Shown here one piece after another: positions 24,713-32,444 of a stretch of DNA of 64,000 nt (its first letter is position 1; the number at the start of each line of letters is the position of its first letter). Made by a program: the position numbers and the translations under genes. Location of the stretch: positions 62,001 to 126,000 of the forward strand of contig BMTH01000017.1 in the NCBI GenBank assembly GCA_014649575.1, read 5' to 3'. The notes under the pieces were generated by a model. That model had not been told where the DNA came from, did no database searches, and was given only the letters and a program-made list of their open reading frames with translations. This DNA comes from Streptomyces griseoincarnatus (GTDB lineage Bacteria > Actinomycetota > Actinomycetes > Streptomycetales > Streptomycetaceae).

Positions 24713-25780
24713 ATGACACAGAGCACCGGCCCCGGGGCCCGACCCCGCTCGTTCCTCGGGGAGGTGCGCGACGCCGTCACCCCGCGGGCCACCCTGCTGG
24801 TGCTCGGCGTGATCGCGCTGATGCTGCTGTTCATCACCTCGTACGTGGGCGCCCTGCACCACCCGGCCCTGCGGGACGCGGCCGTCGGGGTCGTCGCGCC
24901 CCCGCCCGTGGCGAAGGAGACCGTGACCCGGCTGGAGGAGCTGCCGGGCTCGCCGCTGGATCCCCGGACGGTGGCGGACGAGGCGACCGCCCGCCGGCAG
25001 ATCGAGGACCGGGACATCGACGGGGCCCTGGTGGTCGACCCCGAGGGGACCACCGACACCCTGCTGGTCGCCACCGGTGGCGGCACCTCGCTGGCCACCG
25101 CCCTGGAGCGGCTCTTCACCGAGGTGGAGCGGGACGAGCGGCGCACCCTGCGGGTCGAAGACGTCGCCCCGGCCTCCGCCCAGGACGCCAACGGGCTGTC
25201 GTCGTTCTACGTGGTGGTCGGCTGGTGCGTGGGCGGCTATCTGTGCGCGTCGATCCTGGCGATCAGCTCGGGCGCCCGCGCGTCCACCCCGCGCCGGGCG
25301 GTGATCCGGCTCGGTGCCATGGCCGTGGTCGCGGTGCTCGGGGGGCTCGGCGGCGCGCTGATCGCCGGACCGGCCCTGGACGCGCTGCCGGACGGGTTCG
25401 CGGGGCTGTGGGGGCTGGGGGCGCTGATCATCTTCGCGGTGGGCGCCGCCACGCTCGCGCTCCAGGCCGTCTTCGGGGTCATCGGGATCGGCGTGGCGAT
25501 CCTCATCGTGGTGATCCTCGGCAACCCCAGTTCGGGCGGCGCCCTGCCGGGGCCGCTGCTGCCACCGTTCTGGGCGGCGATCGGACCGGCGCTGCCCCCG
25601 GGCGCGGGCACCTGGGCGGCCCGCTCGATCGTGTACTTCCGGGGCAACGGCGTGACCGGCCCGCTGCTGGTGCTGTCCGCCTGGGCCGTGGCGGGGACCG
25701 TCGTCACCGTGCTGATGTCGGCGCTGCGCCGGCGGCCGGAGCCGGAACCGGCGCGCACGGCACGAGGATCCGGTGCCTGA
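24713..25780 (+). CDS. ABC-2/YhgE-like membrane protein (DUF3533-like)
   Basis: 355 residues from ATG 24713 (an in-frame ATG at 24644 is possible but lies close to the dnaE2 control region). A first helix is at about 28-50 (LVLGVIALMLLFITSYVGAL). An outer domain follows at about 55-160 with VGVVAPPPVAKETVTRLEEL and IDGALVVDPEG. Then come five helices, with DANGLSSFYVVVGWCVGGYL and GLWGLGALIIFAVGAATLALQ. This is the Pip/YhgE-like topology of phage-infection and export proteins. The role is unknown; no ATPase is next to it. It is divergent from dnaE2 and convergent with a protease gene. Confidence 0.8.
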   Translation: MTQSTGPGARPRSFLGEVRDAVTPRATLLVLGVIALMLLFITSYVGALHHPALRDAAVGVVAPPPVAKETVTRLEELPGSPLDPRTVADEATARRQIEDRDIDGALVVDPEGTTDTLLVATGGGTSLATALERLFTEVERDERRTLRVEDVAPASAQDANGLSSFYVVVGWCVGGYLCASILAISSGARASTPRRAVIRLGAMAVVAVLGGLGGALIAGPALDALPDGFAGLWGLGALIIFAVGAATLALQAVFGVIGIGVAILIVVILGNPSSGGALPGPLLPPFWAAIGPALPPGAGTWAARSIVYFRGNGVTGPLLVLSAWAVAGTVVTVLMSALRRRPEPEPARTARGSGA

Positions 25781-25787
25781 ACGCGGA

Positions 25788-25820
25788 CGTCCCGCCCCTC
25801 CGCGCGGGAGGAACGGGACG
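25788..25820. terminator. bidirectional terminator
   Basis: A 14-bp stem with two G-U pairs (25788-25801 with 25807-25820) and a 5-base loop. It stands between the stops of the YhgE-like gene (25780) and the protease gene (25841). Confidence 0.75.
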
Positions 25821-25840
25821 CCGTGCCTGCCGGAGCGGGC

Positions 25841-26923
25841 TCAGCCGATCTGCGTACCGGTGGCCGACAGGGCCTCGGTGACGGGCTGGAAGAAGGTCGT
25901 GCCGCCGGAGGTGCAGTCGCCGCTGCCGCCGGAGGTGAGACCGACCGCGCTGCTGCCCGAGAAGAGCGAGCCGCCGCTGTCGCCGGGCTCGGCGCACACG
26001 TCGGTCTGGATCAGACCGTTGACGATGTCGCCGTTGCCGTAGTTCACGGTGGCGTCCAGGCCGGTGACCGTGCCGGAGTGGACCTGGGTGGTGGAGCCGC
26101 TGCGGGTCACCTGCATGCCGACGGTCGCCTCGGCCGCGCCGGAGATCGACTGCGAGGAGCCGTCGTAGAGGTTCACCTCGCTCGGGTGCGCCACGTCGGC
26201 CGTGTACTTGACCAGGCCGTAGTCGTCGCCCGGGAAGCTGGACGCGGCGTTCTCGCCGATGACGCCGCCCGAGGAGTCCGACCAGGTCGAGATCCCCTCG
26301 GTGCAGTGGCCCGCGGTGAGGAAGTGCGGCTCGCCGCCCTTGGTCACGTTGAAGCCCAGCGAGCAGCGCCCGCCGTTGCCGGTGATGGCGTCGCCGCCCG
26401 CGACGAAGGGCTTGAACTCACCCTTGGTGCGCTGGAGCTCGACCGTGGTGCCGAGGCCCTCGGCGACCTCGGTCAGCTTGGCCCATTCGGCCTTGGAGAC
26501 CGTGCGGTCGGCCGTGACGACGACCTTGTTGGCGACCGGGTCGGTCACCCAGGACGTGCCCGGGACGGTGGCGTCCTGCTGGAGCGCGGTGCGCGCGCTC
26601 TTCAGGTCGGCGAGCGAGTTCGCCACGACTCTGGCCTTCGCGCCGGCCGACTCGACGGCTTCGGCCGCGGTCTCGTCGAGCACGTTCACCACGAGGCTCT
26701 TGGTCTTCGCGTCGTAGTACGTTCCCGCCGCGTCGGTGCCCAGGTCCTGGAGCAGCGTCGAGGCGAGGTTTCCGGCCGCCTGGACCGAGAGGGTGCGGGG
26801 CGCGGCGTCGGCCGGGACCTCACTGGCGTTCGCAGTCTGGAAGGTGACCGCGCCCGCGGCCAGTGCGGCGATGCCCGCACCCGCCATGACGGCACGGCGC
26901 CTGGGTATGCGTCGGTGCTTCAA
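25841..26923 (-). CDS. sprD: secreted serine protease, streptogrisin D-like
   Basis: 360 residues from TTG 26923, set by a strong AGGAGG seven bases upstream. A signal sequence with an Arg-rich start (KHRRIPRRRAVMAGAG) is followed by a long propeptide (to about 170), which folds the enzyme and is cut off. The mature S1E chymotrypsin-like domain starts near the DAITGNGGRCSLGFNV segment. The catalytic triad is His in TAGHC, Asp in DDYGLVKY and Ser in CAEPGDSGGSLF. Cys pairs fit streptogrisins. The sequence reads closest to streptogrisin D. The 474 bases to the next protease gene hold its promoter region and a terminator at 27308-27340. Confidence 0.94.
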   Translation of the reverse strand: MKHRRIPRRRAVMAGAGIAALAAGAVTFQTANASEVPADAAPRTLSVQAAGNLASTLLQDLGTDAAGTYYDAKTKSLVVNVLDETAAEAVESAGAKARVVANSLADLKSARTALQQDATVPGTSWVTDPVANKVVVTADRTVSKAEWAKLTEVAEGLGTTVELQRTKGEFKPFVAGGDAITGNGGRCSLGFNVTKGGEPHFLTAGHCTEGISTWSDSSGGVIGENAASSFPGDDYGLVKYTADVAHPSEVNLYDGSSQSISGAAEATVGMQVTRSGSTTQVHSGTVTGLDATVNYGNGDIVNGLIQTDVCAEPGDSGGSLFSGSSAVGLTSGGSGDCTSGGTTFFQPVTEALSATGTQIG

Positions 26924-27307
26924 CTCACGTCCTCCTGTGGGGGGGACGGCCCGGAGGGGTTGTGGGGACCTCGCCGGACCGGAAGGCGTACGGCCACGGG
27001 GGTGGAACACAGCAAAAGGCACGCCCGCGCCGGTTGAACGCCGCCTACTCTTCCGAACGTCACAGGGCGCTCACAAGGTCGACTTCCAGACGCGCGTGCG
27101 ACAACATCCGTGCGCCCTCTATGTCCTGACAGTTCATGGAGACGCGGGACGGTTCACACTGCAAACGTCACGCGGGGGTCACCGGGGGCACGTACCGCCC
27201 GTTCGGTCGATGGCTGAAAATCGCCCCTCCACGGCAGGATCCGTCCGGTGCGCGGCGCGCGGGAGTCGCGATCGCACCGGCCGTGGGACCCGGCCCGGAA
27301 CAGGGAC

Positions 27308-27340
27308 GAGCCCCCGCACGCGGGTCGCGTGCGGGGGCTC
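27308..27340 (-). terminator. terminator of the streptogrisin B-like gene
   Basis: A perfect 15-bp stem (GAGCCCCCGCACGCG at 27308-27322, complement at 27326-27340) with a 3-base loop, 58 bases beyond the stop codon of the downstream-reading protease gene. Confidence 0.85.
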
Positions 27341-27397
27341 GTGAGGACTGTCGGCCCCTCGGGAGCCGTACAGAACCGGCCGGGCCGGCGGGGCGTC

Positions 27398-28303
27398 CTA
27401 GTAGACGCTGACCCCGTAGGCGCTCAGGGCCTCGGTCACCGGCTGGAAGAAGGTCGTGCCGCCGGAGGAGCAGTTGCCGCTGCCGCCGGAGGTCAGACCG
27501 TACGCGGTGCCGTTGCTGCCGTAGAGCGCGCCGCCGGAGTCACCGGGCTCGGCGCAGACCGTGGTCTGGATGAGACCGGAGACGATGTCTCCGCCGCCGT
27601 AGTTGACGGTCGCGTTGAGCGCGGTCACCCGGCCGCTGTGCGTGCCCGTGGTGGAGCCGTCACGGATGACGGTGGTGCCCACGCTCGGGGTGGCCGCACG
27701 GGTGATGTCCACGCCGTTCGCGGTACCGGGCCGGCTGACGGAGCCGGTGTACCGGACGATGCCGTAGTCGTTGCCCGGGAAGCTGGATCCGGCCGTGGTG
27801 CCGATGGCCGTGGTGCGCGCGGAGTTGGAGTACCAGGTGCCCGCGCCGTCCGTGCAGTGACCGGCGGTCAGGAAGTACTCGGCTCCGCTGCTGCTGCGGA
27901 CGTTGAAGCCGAGGGAGCAGCGCCAGCTGCTCGCGTAGATGGCGTCGCCGCCCTGGATGAGCTTGGTGAACTTGCCCGGGGTGCGCTTGACGGTGATCGC
28001 CTCGGCGTTCTCCCCGGCCTGCTGCTTGATCTTGTTGATCTCGGCCTGGGAGACGGTGCTGTCGACGGTCACGACGACCCGGTTGGTCTTGCTGTCGACG
28101 GCCCAGGCGGTGCCCGGGACGTCGGCCTTCAGCACCGAGCCGCTCGCGCTCTTGAGCGCGGAGGTGCTGAAGGTGGTGGGGGTTTCGGCCGCGTTCGCGC
28201 TGGGGATCGCGATCGCGGCGGCGGCCACGAGGCCGGTGGAAACGGCGATCAGCCGAGTCCGTCTCGAGATGCCGCTCTGGGGGGTGGTGCGCTTGATCCT
28301 CAC
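27398..28303 (-). CDS. sprB: secreted serine protease, streptogrisin B-like
   Basis: 301 residues from GTG 28303, with GGAGG 8 bases upstream. The start MRIKRT and the stretch TVDSTVSQAEINKIKQQAG match the streptogrisin B (protease B) prepro region. The mature domain begins near GGDAIYASSWRCSLGFNVRS. The triad is His in TAGHC, Asp in NDYGIVRY and Ser in CAEPGDSGGALY. The C-terminal TEALSAYGVSVY is identical in style to protease B. The propeptide is shorter than in the neighbouring protease. The two genes are tandem paralogues in the same direction, each with its own terminator. Secreted by the Sec route and used for protein digestion. Confidence 0.95.
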   Translation of the reverse strand: MRIKRTTPQSGISRRTRLIAVSTGLVAAAAIAIPSANAAETPTTFSTSALKSASGSVLKADVPGTAWAVDSKTNRVVVTVDSTVSQAEINKIKQQAGENAEAITVKRTPGKFTKLIQGGDAIYASSWRCSLGFNVRSSSGAEYFLTAGHCTDGAGTWYSNSARTTAIGTTAGSSFPGNDYGIVRYTGSVSRPGTANGVDITRAATPSVGTTVIRDGSTTGTHSGRVTALNATVNYGGGDIVSGLIQTTVCAEPGDSGGALYGSNGTAYGLTSGGSGNCSSGGTTFFQPVTEALSAYGVSVY

Positions 28304-28518
28304 GTTTCGTTCCTCCACAAAGGAAGTTGGGGGCCCTCGTGGGGTTTGCGGGCCCGGTGAGGCGCAGTCAGCGGCCGGCGAACCGGATTCCGGACCCGTC
28401 GTGCCCCTGACAAGCGCTGCGGTGAGTATTCGGCCGACCGACCGTTCGGCGCAAGGGTGCCTTTTGGCCTGAGGATTAGGGACGACTGGTCGACTTGCTC
28501 CCCTCCCGCCCCGGCGTC

Positions 28519-28548
28519 ACCGGTCGTCACACCGGGGTGACGACCGGT
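28519..28548 (-). terminator. hairpin after the DUF5685 gene
   Basis: A perfect 12-bp stem (ACCGGTCGTCAC with GTGACGACCGGT) and a 6-base loop, 86 bases past the DUF5685 stop. Probably a terminator; being palindromic, it could also be an operator site. The region 28304-28633 otherwise holds only the protease promoter area. Confidence 0.6.
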
Positions 28549-28633
28549 CGAACAAGGATCGGGGTGGCTGGATCCCGCCCCCGGCAGACCCACGGAGGGA
28601 ACCGTGAGCACGTCTGTCACGTCCGAGGCCGCC

Positions 28634-29812
28634 TCAGCAGTCGCAGCCGCAGTCGCAACCGCTGCAACAGCCGTCCTCTCCGCCACAGTTGCAACAGTTG
28701 CAGCACTCACAGCAGTCGCAGCAGTCGCAGTCGCAGTTGTGGAGACAGCCTTCCTTGCGCTCGCGCGTCCACGGGTCCTCGTAGGTGCCGCAGCAGAGCT
28801 GACAGGTACAGGCGAGTCCCAGCCACACGGCGCATCCCGCCAGCAGCCCGCGCCGGTCCCGGCGCGGCGGTTCGGGCGGGGTGGGCCCACCCGGCGCACC
28901 GGGAGCACCGGGAGCACCCGGAGGGGCGTACGGATGCGAACCGTGGGCACAGGAGGGCGTACCGAAGGCGCGTCGGACGGAGTTGGGGAGCTCATGCACC
29001 AGAAGCCGGTGGGCGAGACCGCCGTCCGTGAACTCGGCCTCGCGCAGCGCCAGCCGGATGCCGTGCACGGCGTCGTCGGCGAGCCGGCGGGCCTCGTCGA
29101 GCGAGGTGCCCGTGGCGGTGAGCGGGTTCCACGCGCCGGAGGCGGCGTCGGCCTCCCGGTCCTCCACCGCGTCCAGCAGATGCGCGAGCCGCCCGAAGAG
29201 ACGCCCGGCCTCCGCGAGCGGTGCGGCGTTCCGGGGCCGCCCGGCGAGCACCGCGGTGTGCGCGAAGGCCGCCGCGGTCGCCGTCTCGGTCGGCTCGGTG
29301 ACGGTGAGGATCGGGGTGCCTGGTCCGGCCAGCGACTCGATGCCGGTCTGCCGGTCCACCGCGTCGACCAGGACGGCGGTGTCGAACCCGACGTCGGAGC
29401 CGGTCCGGGCGCCCGCCCGGTCCCAGCCCGCCGCCACCCGGCGCGCGGCGAGCGCCACCGGACGGCGGGCCAGCAGCCCGTCACCGTCGGCGACATGGTC
29501 GCGCACCTTGGCGGAGGCGAGGACGAGGGAGACGGCTGCGGCCAGCCGCGCGCCCTCGCCGTGGGCGACGGACGCGGTGCGCATCCCGCGCAGCGGGCAG
29601 GGGCCGGCGGTCCGGCGTCCCGTGGAGCCGCCCGGGTCCGCCTGAGCCTCCGTCAGGACGGAGATCAGCAGCCCGTCGTAGTTGGTGACGATGCGCGCGA
29701 GCTGCCCGTGGTCGCCGCGCAGGGCCAGGCAGAGCCCGCAGAGATGGGCCGTCCACTGGGCGGTGAGCTTCTCGCCCAGCCGGTGACGGCAGGGCCTGAC
29801 GATCCCGAACAC
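28634..29812 (-). CDS. DUF5685 protein with Cys-rich tail
   Basis: 392 residues from GTG 29812, preceded by GGGGGA. The first half carries FGIVRPCRHRLGEKLTAQW and THLCGLCLALRGDHGQ, the DUF5685 marks with paired Cys. A Pro/Gly-rich linker (about 300-325) leads to a hydrophobic Cys segment (VWLGLACTCQLCCGTYEDPW). The final 37 residues contain 18 Cys, in CDCCDCC-type runs with Asp, Asn and Gly between them. A metal-binding or redox role is an inference from these residues. The function of the family is unknown. The gene is single and divergent from sepF, with about 290 bases between starts. Confidence 0.85.
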   Translation of the reverse strand: MFGIVRPCRHRLGEKLTAQWTAHLCGLCLALRGDHGQLARIVTNYDGLLISVLTEAQADPGGSTGRRTAGPCPLRGMRTASVAHGEGARLAAAVSLVLASAKVRDHVADGDGLLARRPVALAARRVAAGWDRAGARTGSDVGFDTAVLVDAVDRQTGIESLAGPGTPILTVTEPTETATAAAFAHTAVLAGRPRNAAPLAEAGRLFGRLAHLLDAVEDREADAASGAWNPLTATGTSLDEARRLADDAVHGIRLALREAEFTDGGLAHRLLVHELPNSVRRAFGTPSCAHGSHPYAPPGAPGAPGAPGGPTPPEPPRRDRRGLLAGCAVWLGLACTCQLCCGTYEDPWTRERKEGCLHNCDCDCCDCCECCNCCNCGGEDGCCSGCDCGCDC

Positions 29813-30103
29813 GACGTCCCCCCGTGCATGTGTACGACGTTCGGCTGCGGCATCGTACCGGTCGCGGCGTTCACCCGGATGCACCCCTCTTCACCCGTAC
29901 GCCGCGTAGAATCATATTTCACTCTCAGTCAGCATCCGTTTGTGTCACGGCCCTTGGGAAACCAGGACTCTCGACGGATTCGCTGTGCACCAGTACCGTC
30001 ACAAACCCCCCGCGCGGCGTCTATCCACTTGGCGCACCCTCCGCATCATGGACGACCATAGGGATGCGGAAAGCACGAAAGACCGCTGTGAGAGGAGGCG
30101 TCC

Positions 30104-30541
30104 ATGGGATCGGTACGCAAGGCGAGTGCCTGGCTTGGCCTCGTCGACGACAACGAAGACGAGCGTTACTACGACGACGACTACTCCGACGGGACCGAGC
30201 CCGGCGAGGCCTGGGTCACCGACCCTCGGGTCAAGGTGGCCGCGGACGCCGCCGAGGAGCGGGGCCGCCGGATCGGCACGGTCACCCCGGACAGCTTCCG
30301 GGACGCCCGCGCCATCGGTGAGCTGTTCCGCGAGGGTGTGCCGGTCATCATGAACCTCACGGCCATGGACGCCACCGACGCCAAGCGCGTCGTCGACTTC
30401 GCGGCGGGTCTGATCTTCGGTCTGCGCGGCTCCATCGAGCGGGTGTCCAACCGCGTGTTCCTGCTCAGCCCCGCCGACACCGAGGTGGTCAGCGGCGAGC
30501 CGGCCGCGCACCGCGCCGACGGTTTCTTCAACCAGAGCTGA
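30104..30541 (+). CDS. sepF: SepF-family cell division protein
   Basis: 145 residues from ATG 30104 with GAGGAGG upstream. The N terminus (MGSVRKASAWLGLVDDNEDE) fits the membrane-binding amphipathic helix of SepF. The core (PDSFRDARAIGELFREGVPV, MNLTAMDATDAKRVVDFAAGL) is the DUF552 beta/alpha fold that binds FtsZ. SepF anchors and bundles FtsZ at the septum. The length is short for the main division SepF and the gene is away from the ftsZ cluster, so it is probably one of the extra SepF-like paralogues that Streptomyces carry. The Asp-rich linker (DERYYDDDYSDG) is normal. It ends at a hairpin shared with the next gene. Confidence 0.93.
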   Translation: MGSVRKASAWLGLVDDNEDERYYDDDYSDGTEPGEAWVTDPRVKVAADAAEERGRRIGTVTPDSFRDARAIGELFREGVPVIMNLTAMDATDAKRVVDFAAGLIFGLRGSIERVSNRVFLLSPADTEVVSGEPAAHRADGFFNQS

Positions 30542-30567
30542 GGCGGGGCCGCCGAGCCGGCCCCGCC
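30542..30567. terminator. bidirectional terminator
   Basis: GGCGGGGCCG (30542-30551) pairs with CGGCCCCGCC (30558-30567) as a 10-bp stem with a 6-base loop, between the stops of sepF and the acyl-CoA dehydrogenase gene. Confidence 0.8.
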
Positions 30568-30580
30568 CCCGCAGGCAGGT

Positions 30581-31771
30581 CTACCGGAACGCGTCGATTC
30601 CGGTGAGCGCCTTGCCCAGCACGAGCTGGTGCATCTCCACGGTGCCCTCGTAGGTGAGCACCGACTCCAGGTTCGTCGCGTGCCGCATCACCGGGTACTC
30701 CAGCGAGATCCCGTTGGCCCCGAGAATCGTCCGGGCCGTGCGGCAGATCTCGATCGCCTCGCGCACGTTGTTGAGTTTGCCGAAGCTGACCTGCTCGGGA
30801 CGCAGGCGGCCGGCGTCCATCCGCCGCCCCAGATGGTGGGCGAGCAGGATCCCCTTGTGCAGTTCCACCGCCATGTCGGCGAGTTTGGCCTGGGTGAGCT
30901 GGAAGCCGCCGATGGGCCGCCCGAACTGCTCCCGTGACTTCGCGTAGTCGACGGCCGCCTCGAAGCAGGCGCGCGCGGCGCCCATCGAGCCCCACACGAT
31001 CCCGTACCGGGCGTGCGACAGACAGCTCAGCGGGCCTTTCAGCCCGGTCACCTCCGGCAGCACCGCGTCGGCGGGCAGCCGTACGTCGTCCATGACCAGC
31101 TCGCTGGTGACGGAGGCGCGCAGGGACCACTTGTGCTTGATCTCCGGGGCTGAGAAGCCCGGCGCGTCGGTGGGGACGGCGAAGCCGCGGATCCCGTCGT
31201 CGGTCTGCGCCCAGACGACCGCGACCCCGGCCACGGACCCGTTGGTGATCCACATCTTGCGGCCGTTGAGCACCCAGTCGGAGCCGTCGCGCTTGGCGTA
31301 GGTGCGCATCGAGCCGGGGTCGGAGCCGTGGTCGGGCTCGGTGAGCCCGAAGCAGCCGATGACCTCGCCGGCTGCCATCCGGGGCAGCCACTGCCGCTTC
31401 TGCTCCTCGCTGCCGAAGCGGTGGATCGCGTACATGGCGAGGGAGCCCTGCACGGACACCAGAGAGCGGATGCCGGAGTCTGCCGCCTCCAGCTCCAGGC
31501 AGGCCAGCCCGTACTGCACGGCGCTCGCGCCCGCGCAGCCGTACCCGTCGAGGGACATGCCGAGCGCGCCGATCCCGCCGAGCTCCCGGGCCAGCCCGCG
31601 GACGTCCGGCAGCTCGCCCTTCTCGTACCAGTCCGCGACGTACGGCAGCACACGGTCCGCCGCCCATCCGCGCACGGTGTCCCGGATCGCCAGGTCCTCC
31701 GGCTCCAGCAGGTCGTCGAGGCCGAGGGGGTCGGCGGGGTCGAACGCGGGCGGCTTCGCGGACGCGGCCAT
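30581..31771 (-). CDS. acyl-CoA dehydrogenase (glutaryl-CoA dehydrogenase-like)
   Basis: 396 residues from ATG 31771; GGAGGG lies about 8 bases upstream. FAD-dependent dehydrogenase with the marks CFGLTEPDHGSDPGSMRTYA, WVLNGRKMWITNGSVAGVAV, REQFGRPIGGFQLTQAKLA and HATNLESVLTYEGTVEMHQL. The catalytic Glu is in TYEGTVE. The closest subgroup is glutaryl-CoA dehydrogenase (GcdH), which also decarboxylates, but substrate range cannot be fixed by eye. It acts in the cytoplasm and passes electrons to ETF. The gene is single. The 673 bases upstream hold only repeats. Confidence 0.94.
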   Translation of the reverse strand: MAASAKPPAFDPADPLGLDDLLEPEDLAIRDTVRGWAADRVLPYVADWYEKGELPDVRGLARELGGIGALGMSLDGYGCAGASAVQYGLACLELEAADSGIRSLVSVQGSLAMYAIHRFGSEEQKRQWLPRMAAGEVIGCFGLTEPDHGSDPGSMRTYAKRDGSDWVLNGRKMWITNGSVAGVAVVWAQTDDGIRGFAVPTDAPGFSAPEIKHKWSLRASVTSELVMDDVRLPADAVLPEVTGLKGPLSCLSHARYGIVWGSMGAARACFEAAVDYAKSREQFGRPIGGFQLTQAKLADMAVELHKGILLAHHLGRRMDAGRLRPEQVSFGKLNNVREAIEICRTARTILGANGISLEYPVMRHATNLESVLTYEGTVEMHQLVLGKALTGIDAFR

Positions 31772-32444
31772 GGGTGCACCCTCCGGGGGCTGGTCAACCG
31801 GTACGTCGACTAGCACTGCTAGTCAGGCTCGGCCCGACGTTACGACGCGGTCCTCCCTCCGTCCACCCCGGTCCACGCCGGACGCGTCACACCGCGCCCC
31901 CGGCCCTCCACGGCAACCGCCGCGCGGGCGTTCGCACAGGGGCGGTCCCGGTGCCGGGGCGCACCGAGCCCCATGCCGGCCTCGCGGGCCGCGCAGGGGC
32001 TTCCGCCGTTCGGGCACGCCGGTCCCCTCCCGGGCTTCCGGAGCGAGCGCCACCGGGTTCGGCCCCGGGGGGGGGACGGCGTGGGCCGTCACCGGAAGCC
32101 GGGCCTCGGGGAGCCCCCGGAGACGGCCAAAACAGCAGACCCGAGACGGGCCGTCCCCGGAGCCGGGCCTCGAGAAGCCACCAGAGACAGCCAAAACAGC
32201 GGGCCCAAGACGGGCCATCCCCGGAGCCGGGCCTCGGGGGACGCCACCGGCCTGGGGGCGCTACCGGCCACGGCCAGAACGGCGGGCCCGGAGACGGCCT
32301 CGTCACCGGCCTCGCGAACAGCTTCGCGGCCTTACCGAAGGGCACCCCGGCGGACCGCCGAGGACGCAGCCCACGGGGCAACCGTGACAGTGGCCCCCAG
32401 GGAGGGCTCGGCGGCATGGCCGGATGCGGCTCCGGTCTGGCGGG
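31772..32444. other. intergenic region with repeats, no gene seen
   Basis: Between the acyl-CoA dehydrogenase start and the MFS exporter end. It contains a run of nine G at 32067-32075 and the tandem repeat array described next. No frame has a ribosome site or recognisable protein. Confidence 0.6.
32098..32299. repeat. imperfect tandem repeat, 64-bp unit, three copies
   Basis: Copies start at 32098, 32162 and 32226, each with GCCGGGCCTCG, and share GACGGCCAAAACAGC-like and GACGGGCC segments. Units 1 and 2 are exactly 64 bases. Unit 3 has about 10 extra bases. As 64 is not a multiple of three, it is not a coding repeat. Confidence 0.8.

Noticed and set aside
31823..32218. Reverse-strand open frames in the gap before the MFS gene
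   Set aside because: They have no ribosome site, no recognisable protein pattern and overlap the non-coding 64-bp repeat.
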